Below are positions 53,793 to 62,195 of a stretch of 64,000 bases of DNA, in pieces. Position 1 is the stretch's first letter. Every line of letters begins with the position of its first letter. Source of the stretch: an uncultured Anaerolineae bacterium (GTDB lineage Bacteria; Chloroflexota; Anaerolineae; Aggregatilineales; Phototrophicaceae); the NCBI GenBank assembly GCA_937995825.1, contig CALKJO010000009.1, positions 523,240 to 587,239 of the forward strand. Direction: 5' to 3'. A program made the position numbers and the translations under genes. The notes beneath the pieces were generated by a model that saw nothing but the letters and a program-made list of their open reading frames with translations, made no database searches and had not been told where the DNA came from.

Positions 53793-55970
53793 ATGGCAGC
53801 ATATTTAATTGTAGACGTTGATGATTTACTTGAGCATTTCCAACGGCGCAGCATGGCTATCGATCTCCAGGAACTGGCGGTCGGGCTGCGCGGCATGGCA
53901 GCTCTGGTGTCCGGCGCGGCGGTGGAGCGTCTACGCGCCGTCGCCGTCGCCAATTGGAGCTTGCGCGCCGCAGTCAAAACGCGCGGCGCTGATCCGCAGG
54001 TGGTCTTCAAGACAGCGGGCTATGAAGTCTTTGAAGTCACTCATCGACCGAGCCTTGGCGACGCTCTGCACGCCAACTACTTTTCATTCGATCCCGATCC
54101 GGTCGATGAACTGATCCTGGCAACCACCAATCCCGATCTGATCCCGCTAGTTAAGCGCGTCAAAATGACTCGCAATGCCCGCATCCGCATGTGGGGCGCG
54201 GAAAATGTGCTGAAAGGCACAAGCTTTGAGAACAAGGTCATCTTCCAGCCGCTGGATACCTTACTCGGCATTCAGCAGACCAAAAACGTCGCGGTCTATA
54301 TCGACTTTGAGAACATCGCGATCAGCCTGAATGAGCAGGGCTATACAGTCAACCTCGATGAACTGGTGGAGGCGTTCCAACGGCAGGCGAAAGCGCATGG
54401 TCAAGTCGTGAAGATGGCGGCGTACGCGCCCTGGGGACAGCGCGGGACTCTGCCGCCGCTGGTCGATGCGATGGGACGCGAGGTCGCTGACGAAGCGCAG
54501 CCGCGCTTGCTGAACGCTAACATCGAGCCGGTTTACAACCTGCCCGGCAAGAACAGCGCGGATATGCGCATCGCAGGCGACATCAACCGCGACAGCGTGC
54601 ACGACAAAAGCCCAGACATCTATATCGTCGCCAGCGGCGACCGCGACTTCAAGGATGTGATCAACACGCTGCAAATGCGCGGCAAATCGGTGATCCTGTG
54701 GACAGTTCGCGGCACAACCAGCAAGCAGCTCGCCCATACGCCCAATCTGCTCATCGAGTACGTCGAGGATTTTGCTCACCTTCAAACCCACAAAACCTTC
54801 GGCAGCGCGGCGCGCTCCGCCGCTCAGGTCGAAGAGGTCGAGGTGATGAGCTTCACGCCCTCGCAGTGGTCGAGCGTCGTGATTCAAGGTGATGTTATCG
54901 CCACCAACACCAATAAGGAAACGTTCACCCGTACGGCGCTGATCAATCGGCTTCTGGAAGTCGGCGCGGTCGTCTCAAAAGCGCGCGGTGAAGACCTGGT
55001 CGCGCAGGCGCTTGCGCTGGGCATTCTCAAAACCACGTCTGGCAATCGAATTATGCTGAATGCGAACAATCCGGTCGTCGAAAAAACACGCCTGATCCGA
55101 GATCGGATCGTGCTGCGCGTCACCAACACGCTGAGCGTGCGCGGTTGGGAATATGTCAACTACGGCTTTTTGCTCAAGGGTCTGGCGATGGATCGCGAGC
55201 TGGATCGTCCTGGTCTGAACTACAGCGATCAGTGGCGGTCGGACTGGATCGACTGCCTCGTGCGCGAGCGTGTGCTGCTGCGCGAACTGGTTCCACACCG
55301 CCATAACCCTGAGGATTTAGTCCCGGTGATCAAGCTCCGCCCGGAATACAAGCTGCCCCCGTCGATGCCCGACGCCCCCCTCAACAGCGGCGACGGCGGC
55401 AGCGAAGAGACCTGGGCAGGAATTACGCTGAATGAACTGGAGCAGATGGAGCCGGAGACAGTCGATATGGTGTCGCGGGTGGTGGTGAGCGTCGAGCAGT
55501 TCACCAGCTTTCGCAACTTCGACTGGTGTCCGTTGGGCAGCCTGCACAGGCGGCTGAGAAATTATGACAAGGGAATGGCGTTTCAACGCGCGGTCGAGTA
55601 CCTGATCGAAAACAGCGCTGCATTCGTTAAAGAATACCCCAATCCGCAGAGTGAATTTTTCACTAAAGGCATCTCGCTGAATCTCAAAAACGACATTTGC
55701 CGCGTCATTCTAAGACAGCGCGACACCTTCATCCGCGCGCTGCTCACGCTGTATGAGCGCAACATCGTGATCTCCGAGCAGAGCATCCGCACCATCGAGA
55801 CCGGACTGGATAATGAACTGGCGCTTTGGTTTTCAATTATGCAAACCGAGAATGTCCTCAATGAAATTCCCGGTCGCGCTGGGCAGTACAGCCTGTTTCG
55901 CACCCACCACACGGTGACCCTAGTCGCGGAGAAGATGCGCGCGGAGCGCATGGAGCGCGGCGAAAAATGA
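53793..55970 (+). CDS. Large protein with two NYN (LabA/DUF88-like) modules
   Basis: 725 residues. Residues ~165-330 form a full NYN domain: VAVYIDFENIAISL, ADMRIAGDI and IVASGDRDFKDVI supply the acidic metal site of this PIN-like RNase family. Residues 1-160 look like a weaker copy (YLIVDVDDLLEHF, later ATTNPDLIPLV, with SGD replaced by TTN). The rest (~370-725) is helical with winged-helix-like stretches and no known domain. It is probably an RNA-processing or toxin-like RNase, but activity is not shown. Its end abuts the degenerate CRISPR repeat of the converging array; no functional link to Cas is proven. Confidence 0.75.
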   Translation: MAAYLIVDVDDLLEHFQRRSMAIDLQELAVGLRGMAALVSGAAVERLRAVAVANWSLRAAVKTRGADPQVVFKTAGYEVFEVTHRPSLGDALHANYFSFDPDPVDELILATTNPDLIPLVKRVKMTRNARIRMWGAENVLKGTSFENKVIFQPLDTLLGIQQTKNVAVYIDFENIAISLNEQGYTVNLDELVEAFQRQAKAHGQVVKMAAYAPWGQRGTLPPLVDAMGREVADEAQPRLLNANIEPVYNLPGKNSADMRIAGDINRDSVHDKSPDIYIVASGDRDFKDVINTLQMRGKSVILWTVRGTTSKQLAHTPNLLIEYVEDFAHLQTHKTFGSAARSAAQVEEVEVMSFTPSQWSSVVIQGDVIATNTNKETFTRTALINRLLEVGAVVSKARGEDLVAQALALGILKTTSGNRIMLNANNPVVEKTRLIRDRIVLRVTNTLSVRGWEYVNYGFLLKGLAMDRELDRPGLNYSDQWRSDWIDCLVRERVLLRELVPHRHNPEDLVPVIKLRPEYKLPPSMPDAPLNSGDGGSEETWAGITLNELEQMEPETVDMVSRVVVSVEQFTSFRNFDWCPLGSLHRRLRNYDKGMAFQRAVEYLIENSAAFVKEYPNPQSEFFTKGISLNLKNDICRVILRQRDTFIRALLTLYERNIVISEQSIRTIETGLDNELALWFSIMQTENVLNEIPGRAGQYSLFRTHHTVTLVAEKMRAERMERGEK

Positions 55971-56075
55971 AGCATATCCTGGTCATATAACGGCTGCGCA
56001 GCTTTCCGCGATCAATTCGTGGAATGGCTCCTGCAGTGTTTCAGTCCCCCGAAGGGGATACAGCGGCTGCGCAGC
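55965..56075 (-). CRISPR. Minimal CRISPR array: one repeat, one spacer, degenerate terminal repeat
   Basis: On the minus strand a 38-nt unit (56075-56038) starts GCTGCGCAGCCG and ends GGGGGACTGAAAC. It has a TCCCC-TTCG-GGGGA hairpin just before a CTGAAAC handle, the design of type I-B repeats. A 35-nt spacer follows (56037-56003), then a second unit (56002-55965) that keeps GCTGCGCAGCCG and decays towards its 3' end, as terminal repeats do. The leader-like sequence and cas genes lie upstream in the same orientation. With one clean repeat, standard array finders would miss it. Confidence 0.62.
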
Positions 56076-56135
56076 CGCGACCATTTGAATTCAAGCATAG
56101 GGCATAAATCACCTGATGTCAAGTTTTTGGGGCGC

Positions 56136-56351
56136 ATTGCGCGATTTTCGCAGTCGTCTGTGAACGCTGTGAGCGCAAAAAGCCACACATCTGTGCGTTT
56201 TTGCGAGAATCGATTTTTGCGCCAAAACGGGGGGGATTCTCGCAAAATTTCTCCCTCAATTTTTGCGCCGCCCCGCAAAAACGGGCTGAATCGGGGCTGC
56301 GGAAGGGGGATTCTCGCAAATGCGGCAAAATGCCCTCGTTTTTTTGCCGCC
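56136..56351. repeat. Left leader-like inverted repeat copy
   Basis: 216 bp between cas4 and the mini-array are repeated, inverted and at the same length, at 63783-63998. A core of 67 bp (56192-56258) is identical to 63876-63942. Blocks of 26 bp (56305-56330 with 63804-63829) and 16 bp (56136-56151 with 63983-63998) also match; the spaces between are diverged. Three copies of GATTCTCGCAAA lie here (56200-56211 inverted, 56235-56246, 56309-56320). Open frames across it are spurious. Best reading: the CRISPR leader. Confidence 0.85.
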
Positions 56352-56938
56352 TAGACATCATTGCAGAAGCGTCTGAATTCGCAGGCACGGCACTTGGCAC
56401 GGGCGGACGGCGGCGGCGGCATCCGTTCAGCGTCGATCATGCAGCGGATCGCGTCGCAGATACGCTCGACCTCGGCGCGGGCTTCGGGCAGGATCGGCAC
56501 GGGGTGCAGCTTGCGAGTGACCATCAGATATAAATAGCCAGTTGTCACCGACACGCCAAAGGTCTCCTCGACCAGCAGGGCGTAAGCGGTCACCTGCATG
56601 ATGAAGGAGTCGCTCGGGCGGTCGGAGAGCTTGTAATCGACCGGAATCCAGCCGCTCTCGGCGATGACCAGCTCGTCGATCAGCCCGATCAGCCGCAGCC
56701 GGTGGCTGACGACGGTCTGGGCGAAGCGGCGCTCGCCGTCGGGCAGTCCATAGGCGCGCAGCGTCCGGCGGCGGGCGCGCTCGCGTTCGCGCTCATGTTC
56801 CTCCGCCCCCGCGTCCATCATATAGGTGCGCGGGCGGACGGCGGGCAGGCAGCCGGCATAATAGACGAAGCGCGGACAGTGAACATAATCCTTGATGGCG
56901 GTGACGATCAGGTAATCAGAAGGGATGCTGAGGGTCAT
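56351..56938 (-). CDS. cas4: CRISPR-associated Cas4
   Basis: 195 residues; a RecB-like nuclease that trims and orients prespacers for Cas1-Cas2. Four Cys ligands for the iron-sulfur cluster are present (Cys21 in HCPRF; Cys183, Cys186 and Cys192 in CRACEFRRFC). The nuclease motifs GLIDELV and PVDYKLSD are also present. The ATG at 56938 overlaps the end of cas2 by 23 nt. It is last in the cassette, and the inverted repeat begins at its stop codon. Confidence 0.94.
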   Translation of the reverse strand: MTLSIPSDYLIVTAIKDYVHCPRFVYYAGCLPAVRPRTYMMDAGAEEHERERERARRRTLRAYGLPDGERRFAQTVVSHRLRLIGLIDELVIAESGWIPVDYKLSDRPSDSFIMQVTAYALLVEETFGVSVTTGYLYLMVTRKLHPVPILPEARAEVERICDAIRCMIDAERMPPPPSARAKCRACEFRRFCNDV

Positions 56939-57221
56939 GGGTGGGCGAGTCCTCCGTGACGGTCGAGTCGGCTGGGGCGGCGTTAAACACTTCCATGCGC
57001 GCGTCCCATTCATCGCCCCGGATGGGGATGAGCAGGATCGCGCCGGGCTGATCGGCGAGCAGATCGCCGAGCTTGCGCATCAGTTCGCGCTGCTGGCTGC
57101 GGGTCAGGTCGCCGATGAAGGCGCTGTACTGCTGGCGATCCAAGCCGTAGTCCAGGCAGGTTTCCGAGACTTTGAGCCGGATGCGGTCGCTGGAGATATC
57201 GTACAGGACGATGATGTGCAT
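56916..57221 (-). CDS. cas2: CRISPR-associated Cas2
   Basis: 101 residues with the ferredoxin-like start MHIIVLYDISSDRIRLKVSE (Asp8 of the YDIS motif), LDRQQYSAFIGDLT and a C-terminal Ser/Thr/Pro/His tail. It is the central dimer of the Cas1-Cas2 integrase. The start at 57221 is set by the family N-terminus, 13 nt after the cas1 stop. The tail overlaps cas4. Confidence 0.95.
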   Translation of the reverse strand: MHIIVLYDISSDRIRLKVSETCLDYGLDRQQYSAFIGDLTRSQQRELMRKLGDLLADQPGAILLIPIRGDEWDARMEVFNAAPADSTVTEDSPTHDPQHPF

Positions 57222-57234
57222 CAGCGCCCCCCTA

Positions 57235-58263
57235 TCAGCGGATCGGGCTTTCGAACGGCGCATAGGCATCGCGGTCGCCGCGCAGGAAGGCAGCCAGCTC
57301 GCGCGCCTGCCGCTGGATCAGGTGGCGCAGCGCGATGCGACCGTCGGACGTGCGCAGGGGCGTGTTCAGCCCTTCGACGATGCGCTTGGCGAAGTCGCGG
57401 CGGGTCTCGGCGCTCAATTTGCCGTCCGGCGTTTGCTCAACACGGTAGCGGCGCGCCGCCAGCCCGATCACGGCGCGGTCAACGGCGATCTGGCGAAACT
57501 CTTCGATCAGGTCAAGAACCAGGCTGGGCTTGCCGGGGCGGTCGGCATGGAGAAAGCCGCCATAGGGGTCGAGTCCCGCCAGGACGATGGCGCGCTCGAC
57601 CTCGGCGTAGAGGATGCCATAGCCGTAGTTGAGCAGGCTGTTGATCGGGTCGAGCGCGCCGCGCCCGACTCGCCCGATCCAGCCGTACTCCGCCGGGATC
57701 AACAGCGCAGCCGCTCCCCAGTACTGCGCGGCGGCGGCGCCCTCCAAGCCCATTAGCGGCTCGCGGGCGTCGTCGAGCCGTTCGGCAGGGAGCGCGGCGG
57801 CGCGATCGGCGGACAGCAGCAGGCGGTCGGCAGCGTCGATCAGGATCGCCGCGATCTCCGGGTGCGCATCCTGGCGGTTGCCCGCCCAGTAGCGCAGCGC
57901 CGCCGCTTGATTGCGAATTTTGCCGGCGCTGATGGCGCGCGCCAACGCCAGCCCGCGCTCATCATGATAGGCGGCAAGCTGGGCGCGGCGGGTCAGCACT
58001 GTGCCGATCAGCCCGCTGCTGTACAGGCTGGCATAGACTGCGCCGGTCTCGTCCATCAGAAAGATCGGGATGCCGCGCTCACAGCAGGCGGCAATGGCGT
58101 CTGCCGAAAGACTGACGCCCAGACTAGCAATGGTGACGGTTTGCAGGTGCATCAGCGGCACTTGGGCGACGATTTCACTCTTGACCGTGAGCTGAAGCCG
58201 CTCGGAATGCTTGCCGATGAACGCGCCGAACTGATCGGCGTAGAGATGCTCAATTTTGGGCAT
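57235..58263 (-). CDS. cas1: CRISPR-associated Cas1 integrase
   Basis: 342 residues, the usual I-B length. The catalytic residues Glu174 (LMGLEGAAAAQYW), His239 (LDPYGGFLHA) and Asp251 (VLDLIEEFR) are all present. It inserts new spacers at the leader end of the array. It lies 14 nt after cas3 and 13 nt before cas2. Confidence 0.97.
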   Translation of the reverse strand: MPKIEHLYADQFGAFIGKHSERLQLTVKSEIVAQVPLMHLQTVTIASLGVSLSADAIAACCERGIPIFLMDETGAVYASLYSSGLIGTVLTRRAQLAAYHDERGLALARAISAGKIRNQAAALRYWAGNRQDAHPEIAAILIDAADRLLLSADRAAALPAERLDDAREPLMGLEGAAAAQYWGAAALLIPAEYGWIGRVGRGALDPINSLLNYGYGILYAEVERAIVLAGLDPYGGFLHADRPGKPSLVLDLIEEFRQIAVDRAVIGLAARRYRVEQTPDGKLSAETRRDFAKRIVEGLNTPLRTSDGRIALRHLIQRQARELAAFLRGDRDAYAPFESPIR

Positions 58264-58277
58264 AGGAATCCGCTCCT

Positions 58278-60497
58278 TCAGGATTCATCCGCGTCCTGGT
58301 GCGCGATCAGCAGTCCGGTCTCCGGCGAATAGGGTAGATCGACCATGATGATCTCGTCTTCCTGCCATGCCAGCCCCTGCGCTTCGAGCATCTTGTACTG
58401 CCAGAACGCCATTGGCACGAGCAGCGCGGCGGCGTCCAGCGGGTTGGCGGCGGCGGTGTATTCCTCCTCCAACGCCAGCGGCAGCGCCTCGACGCCGTCG
58501 AAGAGCTGCGCAAAGGCGATCACCAGCCCGCGATCCGCCGATGCAAACGGGCGCAGCGGCTCGACGACGGCGCGCATGAAGTCGGCGCTGGCGGTCTGGT
58601 AACGGGTGTGCCATTTTTCGGCGATCTCGCCCGTGTAAATCGTCGTCAGCAGGTCGTTCAGGCGCGCTTCATCGAACGGCTGCCGATCGTGCGGCTCAAG
58701 CGCGTTCAGAGTCGCCGCGATCAGGCGGGGATCGTAGATCGGGCGGCGCTGATCTGCGCCCGTCGGCTGTGCGAAGACATGCACGGGGGCGAGTGCGGGC
58801 GGGTCATGGCGGCGATTGACGCGCCCGAAACGCTGCGCCAGTGCGTCGAGCGGCGCGGGATCGCTGAACAGGGCATCAAAATCGAGATTCAGGCTCACTT
58901 CAACGACCTGGGTAGCGACGACGATGGGCGTCACTTCCCCTTCGGTACGCGGCACATCTGCGCCGAACAAGCGCAGCAATCGCTGTTCATGCATCCAGCG
59001 GTCACGCGCGTTGAAGCGGCTATGCAGCGTCAGCACGTCCGCGCCGCGCTCACGAAGCTGCGTCGAGATGTCCAGCGCCCGCTGTACGGTGTTGACCGCG
59101 ATCAGCCGCCGCCCCTCGGTCTGGATGATCTCGCCCAGGCTGTCGGCGAGGTCGCCAGAGCGCAGATACAGTCGGTGGCGCTGAAAGCGCCGGTAGGTCG
59201 CTGCGTCAGCACGTATATAATGAAGGGCGAGAAAAGCGTCCTCAAGAACATGCCGCAGCAGGGGCGGCAGAGTCGCGGTCATGATCAGCGGAATTGCGCC
59301 GAACTGCTCGCGCAAAAAGACCAGCGCGGCGACGATCTGCGCCAGGCGCTCCGGCTCATAGACGTGCAGCTCATCCACGATCAGGCGCGCGTTCTGTATG
59401 TCGGCAAGCGCGCCTTCGAAGCCATCGAACTGGTAGAGGGCGCGCAGCAGGTGGTAAGGCGTGGCGACGCGGATCGGCGGTGTGTGCAGGCGGGCGATGT
59501 CCACGCGCGCCCGCGCCGCTTTCGCCGCCTCATTCGCCGACTGACCTTTCTCCGTCAACCGGCGGTAGAGGCTGTTGAGGACGCGCCCATGCGTCGGAGC
59601 GACCGTATCTGCGCCGGCGATGCGCTCTAGGCGAGCGGTCATGGCATCGACGCTGGCGCGGTAAGGCAGCAGATAATACAAGCGCGGCGGGCGCGCCGCA
59701 TCTGCCCAGAGCAGCGCCGCTTCAGTCTTGCCGCTGCCGGGGGGCGCGGTCAGCAGCGTTGGATGCGGCGGCGCGGCGGCGCAGGCGGTCTGGTGTGGAT
59801 AGCGCATTTCCGGCGTCGGGAGGTGCGGTTCGAGCGGCGGCAGCGCGGCGAATGCCGGCGCGCGCGCTGCGCCGGCGCAGTCCGCCATGCGAAAGTAGCC
59901 GCGCAGCAGGATCGCTTCGCGGCGCTGGCGTTCGTCGGCATTCAGCGACTCGATCCAAGCCGACAGCCGTCGAAGCGCATCGCGGAGCGCGTCTGCTGAT
60001 GGCGCGGTGTAGGGCTGCGGGGGGGGCAGCAGGAACGGTGAGCGCTGAGCGGCGGCGGCGATCCAGTCATACCACGCTTTCACTGGCGCGCCCGCAAGCT
60101 CAGCGACAATCTTTTCTGTGTTTTCCTCATCGTCTGGCGAGTAGAGATCGAGAATTTCATTTGCGTCCCAGTGATGAGTCGCAATCGCAGCGATCACCCA
60201 GGGATGATCGGCTTCGTCCAGTGCGAACCAGGGCAGAAACGCCAGCGACAGCACCTCATGGCGCAGTCCCCATCGGTGCTTGGGCGAGCGCAGCCCGCGC
60301 TGAAACCCCACCGCCAGCTTGCCCGAATCGTGCAGCAGCGCCGCGAGATACAGGCGCGCCCATAAACGCGGGTAGATCAGGGCGGGATGCAGCGCGCTCA
60401 ACTCGATGATGCGGTTGGCAACCTGCTCGGTGTGATCGGCGAGCGTCTCGCCGGGACGCGCCAGCGCCTGGCGCAGGGTGAAACGTTCCTCAGCCAT
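58278..60497 (-). CDS. cas3: CRISPR-associated helicase-nuclease Cas3
   Basis: 739 residues. The N-terminal HD nuclease has His22 (ADHTEQ), the His56-Asp57 pair (LLHDSGK) and a later ATHHWD. The helicase follows with Walker A APPGSGKTEAALLW near 250, a DELH box near 374, SAT-like TATLPP and the C-terminal VVEVSLNLDFD and QRFGRVNR. It degrades the non-target strand after Cascade binding. The ATG at 60497 is chosen because the 33 upstream codons lack family similarity. Confidence 0.96.
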   Translation of the reverse strand: MAEERFTLRQALARPGETLADHTEQVANRIIELSALHPALIYPRLWARLYLAALLHDSGKLAVGFQRGLRSPKHRWGLRHEVLSLAFLPWFALDEADHPWVIAAIATHHWDANEILDLYSPDDEENTEKIVAELAGAPVKAWYDWIAAAAQRSPFLLPPPQPYTAPSADALRDALRRLSAWIESLNADERQRREAILLRGYFRMADCAGAARAPAFAALPPLEPHLPTPEMRYPHQTACAAAPPHPTLLTAPPGSGKTEAALLWADAARPPRLYYLLPYRASVDAMTARLERIAGADTVAPTHGRVLNSLYRRLTEKGQSANEAAKAARARVDIARLHTPPIRVATPYHLLRALYQFDGFEGALADIQNARLIVDELHVYEPERLAQIVAALVFLREQFGAIPLIMTATLPPLLRHVLEDAFLALHYIRADAATYRRFQRHRLYLRSGDLADSLGEIIQTEGRRLIAVNTVQRALDISTQLRERGADVLTLHSRFNARDRWMHEQRLLRLFGADVPRTEGEVTPIVVATQVVEVSLNLDFDALFSDPAPLDALAQRFGRVNRRHDPPALAPVHVFAQPTGADQRRPIYDPRLIAATLNALEPHDRQPFDEARLNDLLTTIYTGEIAEKWHTRYQTASADFMRAVVEPLRPFASADRGLVIAFAQLFDGVEALPLALEEEYTAAANPLDAAALLVPMAFWQYKMLEAQGLAWQEDEIIMVDLPYSPETGLLIAHQDADES

Positions 60498-60534
60498 GTT
60501 CACTTGACTCAGATTGTGGACGAGATCGGGTTGA

Positions 60535-61182
60535 TCAAACGAATGAGAACCACAGGACAGCGCGCGGCAGTGCTTTCCAGCGTGGGGCGTCCTCATCGAC
60601 CCAAGCCGACTCTGGATATACCTGAGGCTCGCTCAACAAGGCATACTGCGACCAGCGCGGCTCGCGCTCCGGCGTCAGCCAGCGCGGCATGGTTGCAGCA
60701 GTGAACCGCGAGATAGCGTCCGCCTCGGTCAGCGGCAGCAGCGTGCGTTCGGCGTAGGCTTGCGGCGCGTGCCTCAGCACGATGCGCTGCACGCTGACAC
60801 AGCGCATCAAATCCTGCGACCGCCCTAGCACCACGACATAGCGCGGCGTCCGAAATGCCGACTCCCAGTCCGGGCGGTCAAGGTAGAGCGTCAGACGGGG
60901 CTGGAACAGCAGCTCGCGCCTGAATGGATTCATCTGCGGCTTTTCCCCGCGCCGCACGATGTGGGTGTGTTCGATATCTGTAAAGCGCGCCGCCGCTGTG
61001 AAATGGATGGCGGCGCGAAACGACTCCGGTGGGACAAGCTCGCCCAACGCGCTGCATACATGCCCGTAGAGGGTGGCAGGCGGCGGCATAGGATAGGTCG
61101 GCTGGACACCCTGCACGAAGTGCGGATAGCGAAAGGAGGTGACCGTCCCCTCCAACACCACGCGCAGCGCCTCCATCGTCAT
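60535..61182 (-). CDS. cas5: CRISPR-associated Cas5 (I-B/Tneap type)
   Basis: 215 residues with the Cas5 N-terminal RAMP pattern (LRVVLEGTVTSFRYPHFVQGVQPTYPMPPPATLYGHV in pieces), the signature of Cas5t. It caps the 5' handle of crRNA in Cascade. The start giving an ATGA overlap with cas7 is used; an ATG 9 nt earlier is possible. It is too short to include an obvious second, Cas6-like domain. Confidence 0.92.
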   Translation of the reverse strand: MTMEALRVVLEGTVTSFRYPHFVQGVQPTYPMPPPATLYGHVCSALGELVPPESFRAAIHFTAAARFTDIEHTHIVRRGEKPQMNPFRRELLFQPRLTLYLDRPDWESAFRTPRYVVVLGRSQDLMRCVSVQRIVLRHAPQAYAERTLLPLTEADAISRFTAATMPRWLTPEREPRWSQYALLSEPQVYPESAWVDEDAPRWKALPRAVLWFSFV

Positions 61183-62195
61183 TGCAGCCATTCGGGATGC
61201 GCTTCCAGATCGGCGATCAGCGCCTCGACTGCCTCGCGCGGATGACGCGGGGTGAGTTCGGAAGCGTTAAGCGGCTCGAAGGCGCTGTCCATGAAACCCT
61301 GCCGCAGTCCGATATAAATACCCGACTGGTAATCCTCTTTATAGACGCGAATCGCCTCGTCCAGCGCCGCCGTGTTGAGCGTCCCATTGGGCGCGAGCAG
61401 ATGCAGAAACGGGTTGTTGCCCCCGCGCAGCACCGCCATGCAGATGAACGCCGGCGAGACATCTGTATAATGAAGCGTCTGCTTTGCGCCGCCTTCTAAA
61501 CGGACAAAAGCGCGCAGCAGCGTCACCAGACGTTTGAGGCGTTCATCATACGGCAGGCGATAGGCGCTGCGTTCGGGTATGCGTTCGAGGTTGCGCGCCT
61601 CCGCCAGCTTGATCCCCTCTTTGCTCAGGTTGTGATAGCCTGACCGATCAAGGGTGGTGAACGTGCCGAGCGCGCCGAGATCGACCGAGAAACCGCCGAC
61701 CAGCGTCGCCCGGTAGAATTCATGCTCATGCAGCACGGGGTAGCCCTCCATGCGCGCCATGACCCCGAAATCATCCACAATCTCCGCCGGCGCAGCGGCG
61801 ACCAGGGTGCTAGTGCGGAACGGCGCGAGCCGGGTCACGGTTCCACCGCTTTCCTCCTCTTCGGTCGTTTCAGATTTTTGACCCTTCTTAGTCTTCGGGG
61901 CTTTCTCAGCGCGCATGTAGCCGAACAGATCATCATCCCAATACGTGATCGGGTCGCCCTCGGTGTATGCCTGCTGCTTTCCGGTGCCGCGCATGATCGG
62001 TGCAGCCTGCCATTCAGGATAGAGGCGCTCCAGCGTCCGGCGCAGCCAATAGCGCACCGCCTGCGCTGAGACATACGGATACTCGCGCGCGCCGACACGG
62101 ATTTTCTTAGTGATCGCTTTGGTCTCCTCGCCCATGCCGTTGTTGAGCGCGGAGGCGGGCGCGTCGATGGCGTAAATGCCGGTCAAGAAATTCAT
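61179..62195 (-). CDS. cas7: CRISPR-associated Cas7 (Cst2/DevR family)
   Basis: 338 residues starting MNFLTGIYAIDAPASALNNG, with YPYVSAQAVRYWLRRTL near 60: the signature of the Cst2/DevR Cas7 group of subtype I-B. It forms the crRNA-coating backbone of Cascade. An insert rich in Lys/Glu (about 95-115) is a surface loop. It is coupled to both neighbours by 4-nt ATGA overlaps. Confidence 0.95.
   Translation of the reverse strand: MNFLTGIYAIDAPASALNNGMGEETKAITKKIRVGAREYPYVSAQAVRYWLRRTLERLYPEWQAAPIMRGTGKQQAYTEGDPITYWDDDLFGYMRAEKAPKTKKGQKSETTEEEESGGTVTRLAPFRTSTLVAAAPAEIVDDFGVMARMEGYPVLHEHEFYRATLVGGFSVDLGALGTFTTLDRSGYHNLSKEGIKLAEARNLERIPERSAYRLPYDERLKRLVTLLRAFVRLEGGAKQTLHYTDVSPAFICMAVLRGGNNPFLHLLAPNGTLNTAALDEAIRVYKEDYQSGIYIGLRQGFMDSAFEPLNASELTPRHPREAVEALIADLEAHPEWLQ

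Noticed and set aside
56012..56400. Several open frames across the left leader and mini-array
   Set aside because: Low-complexity translation of palindromic leader DNA; better explained by the inverted repeat and CRISPR unit.
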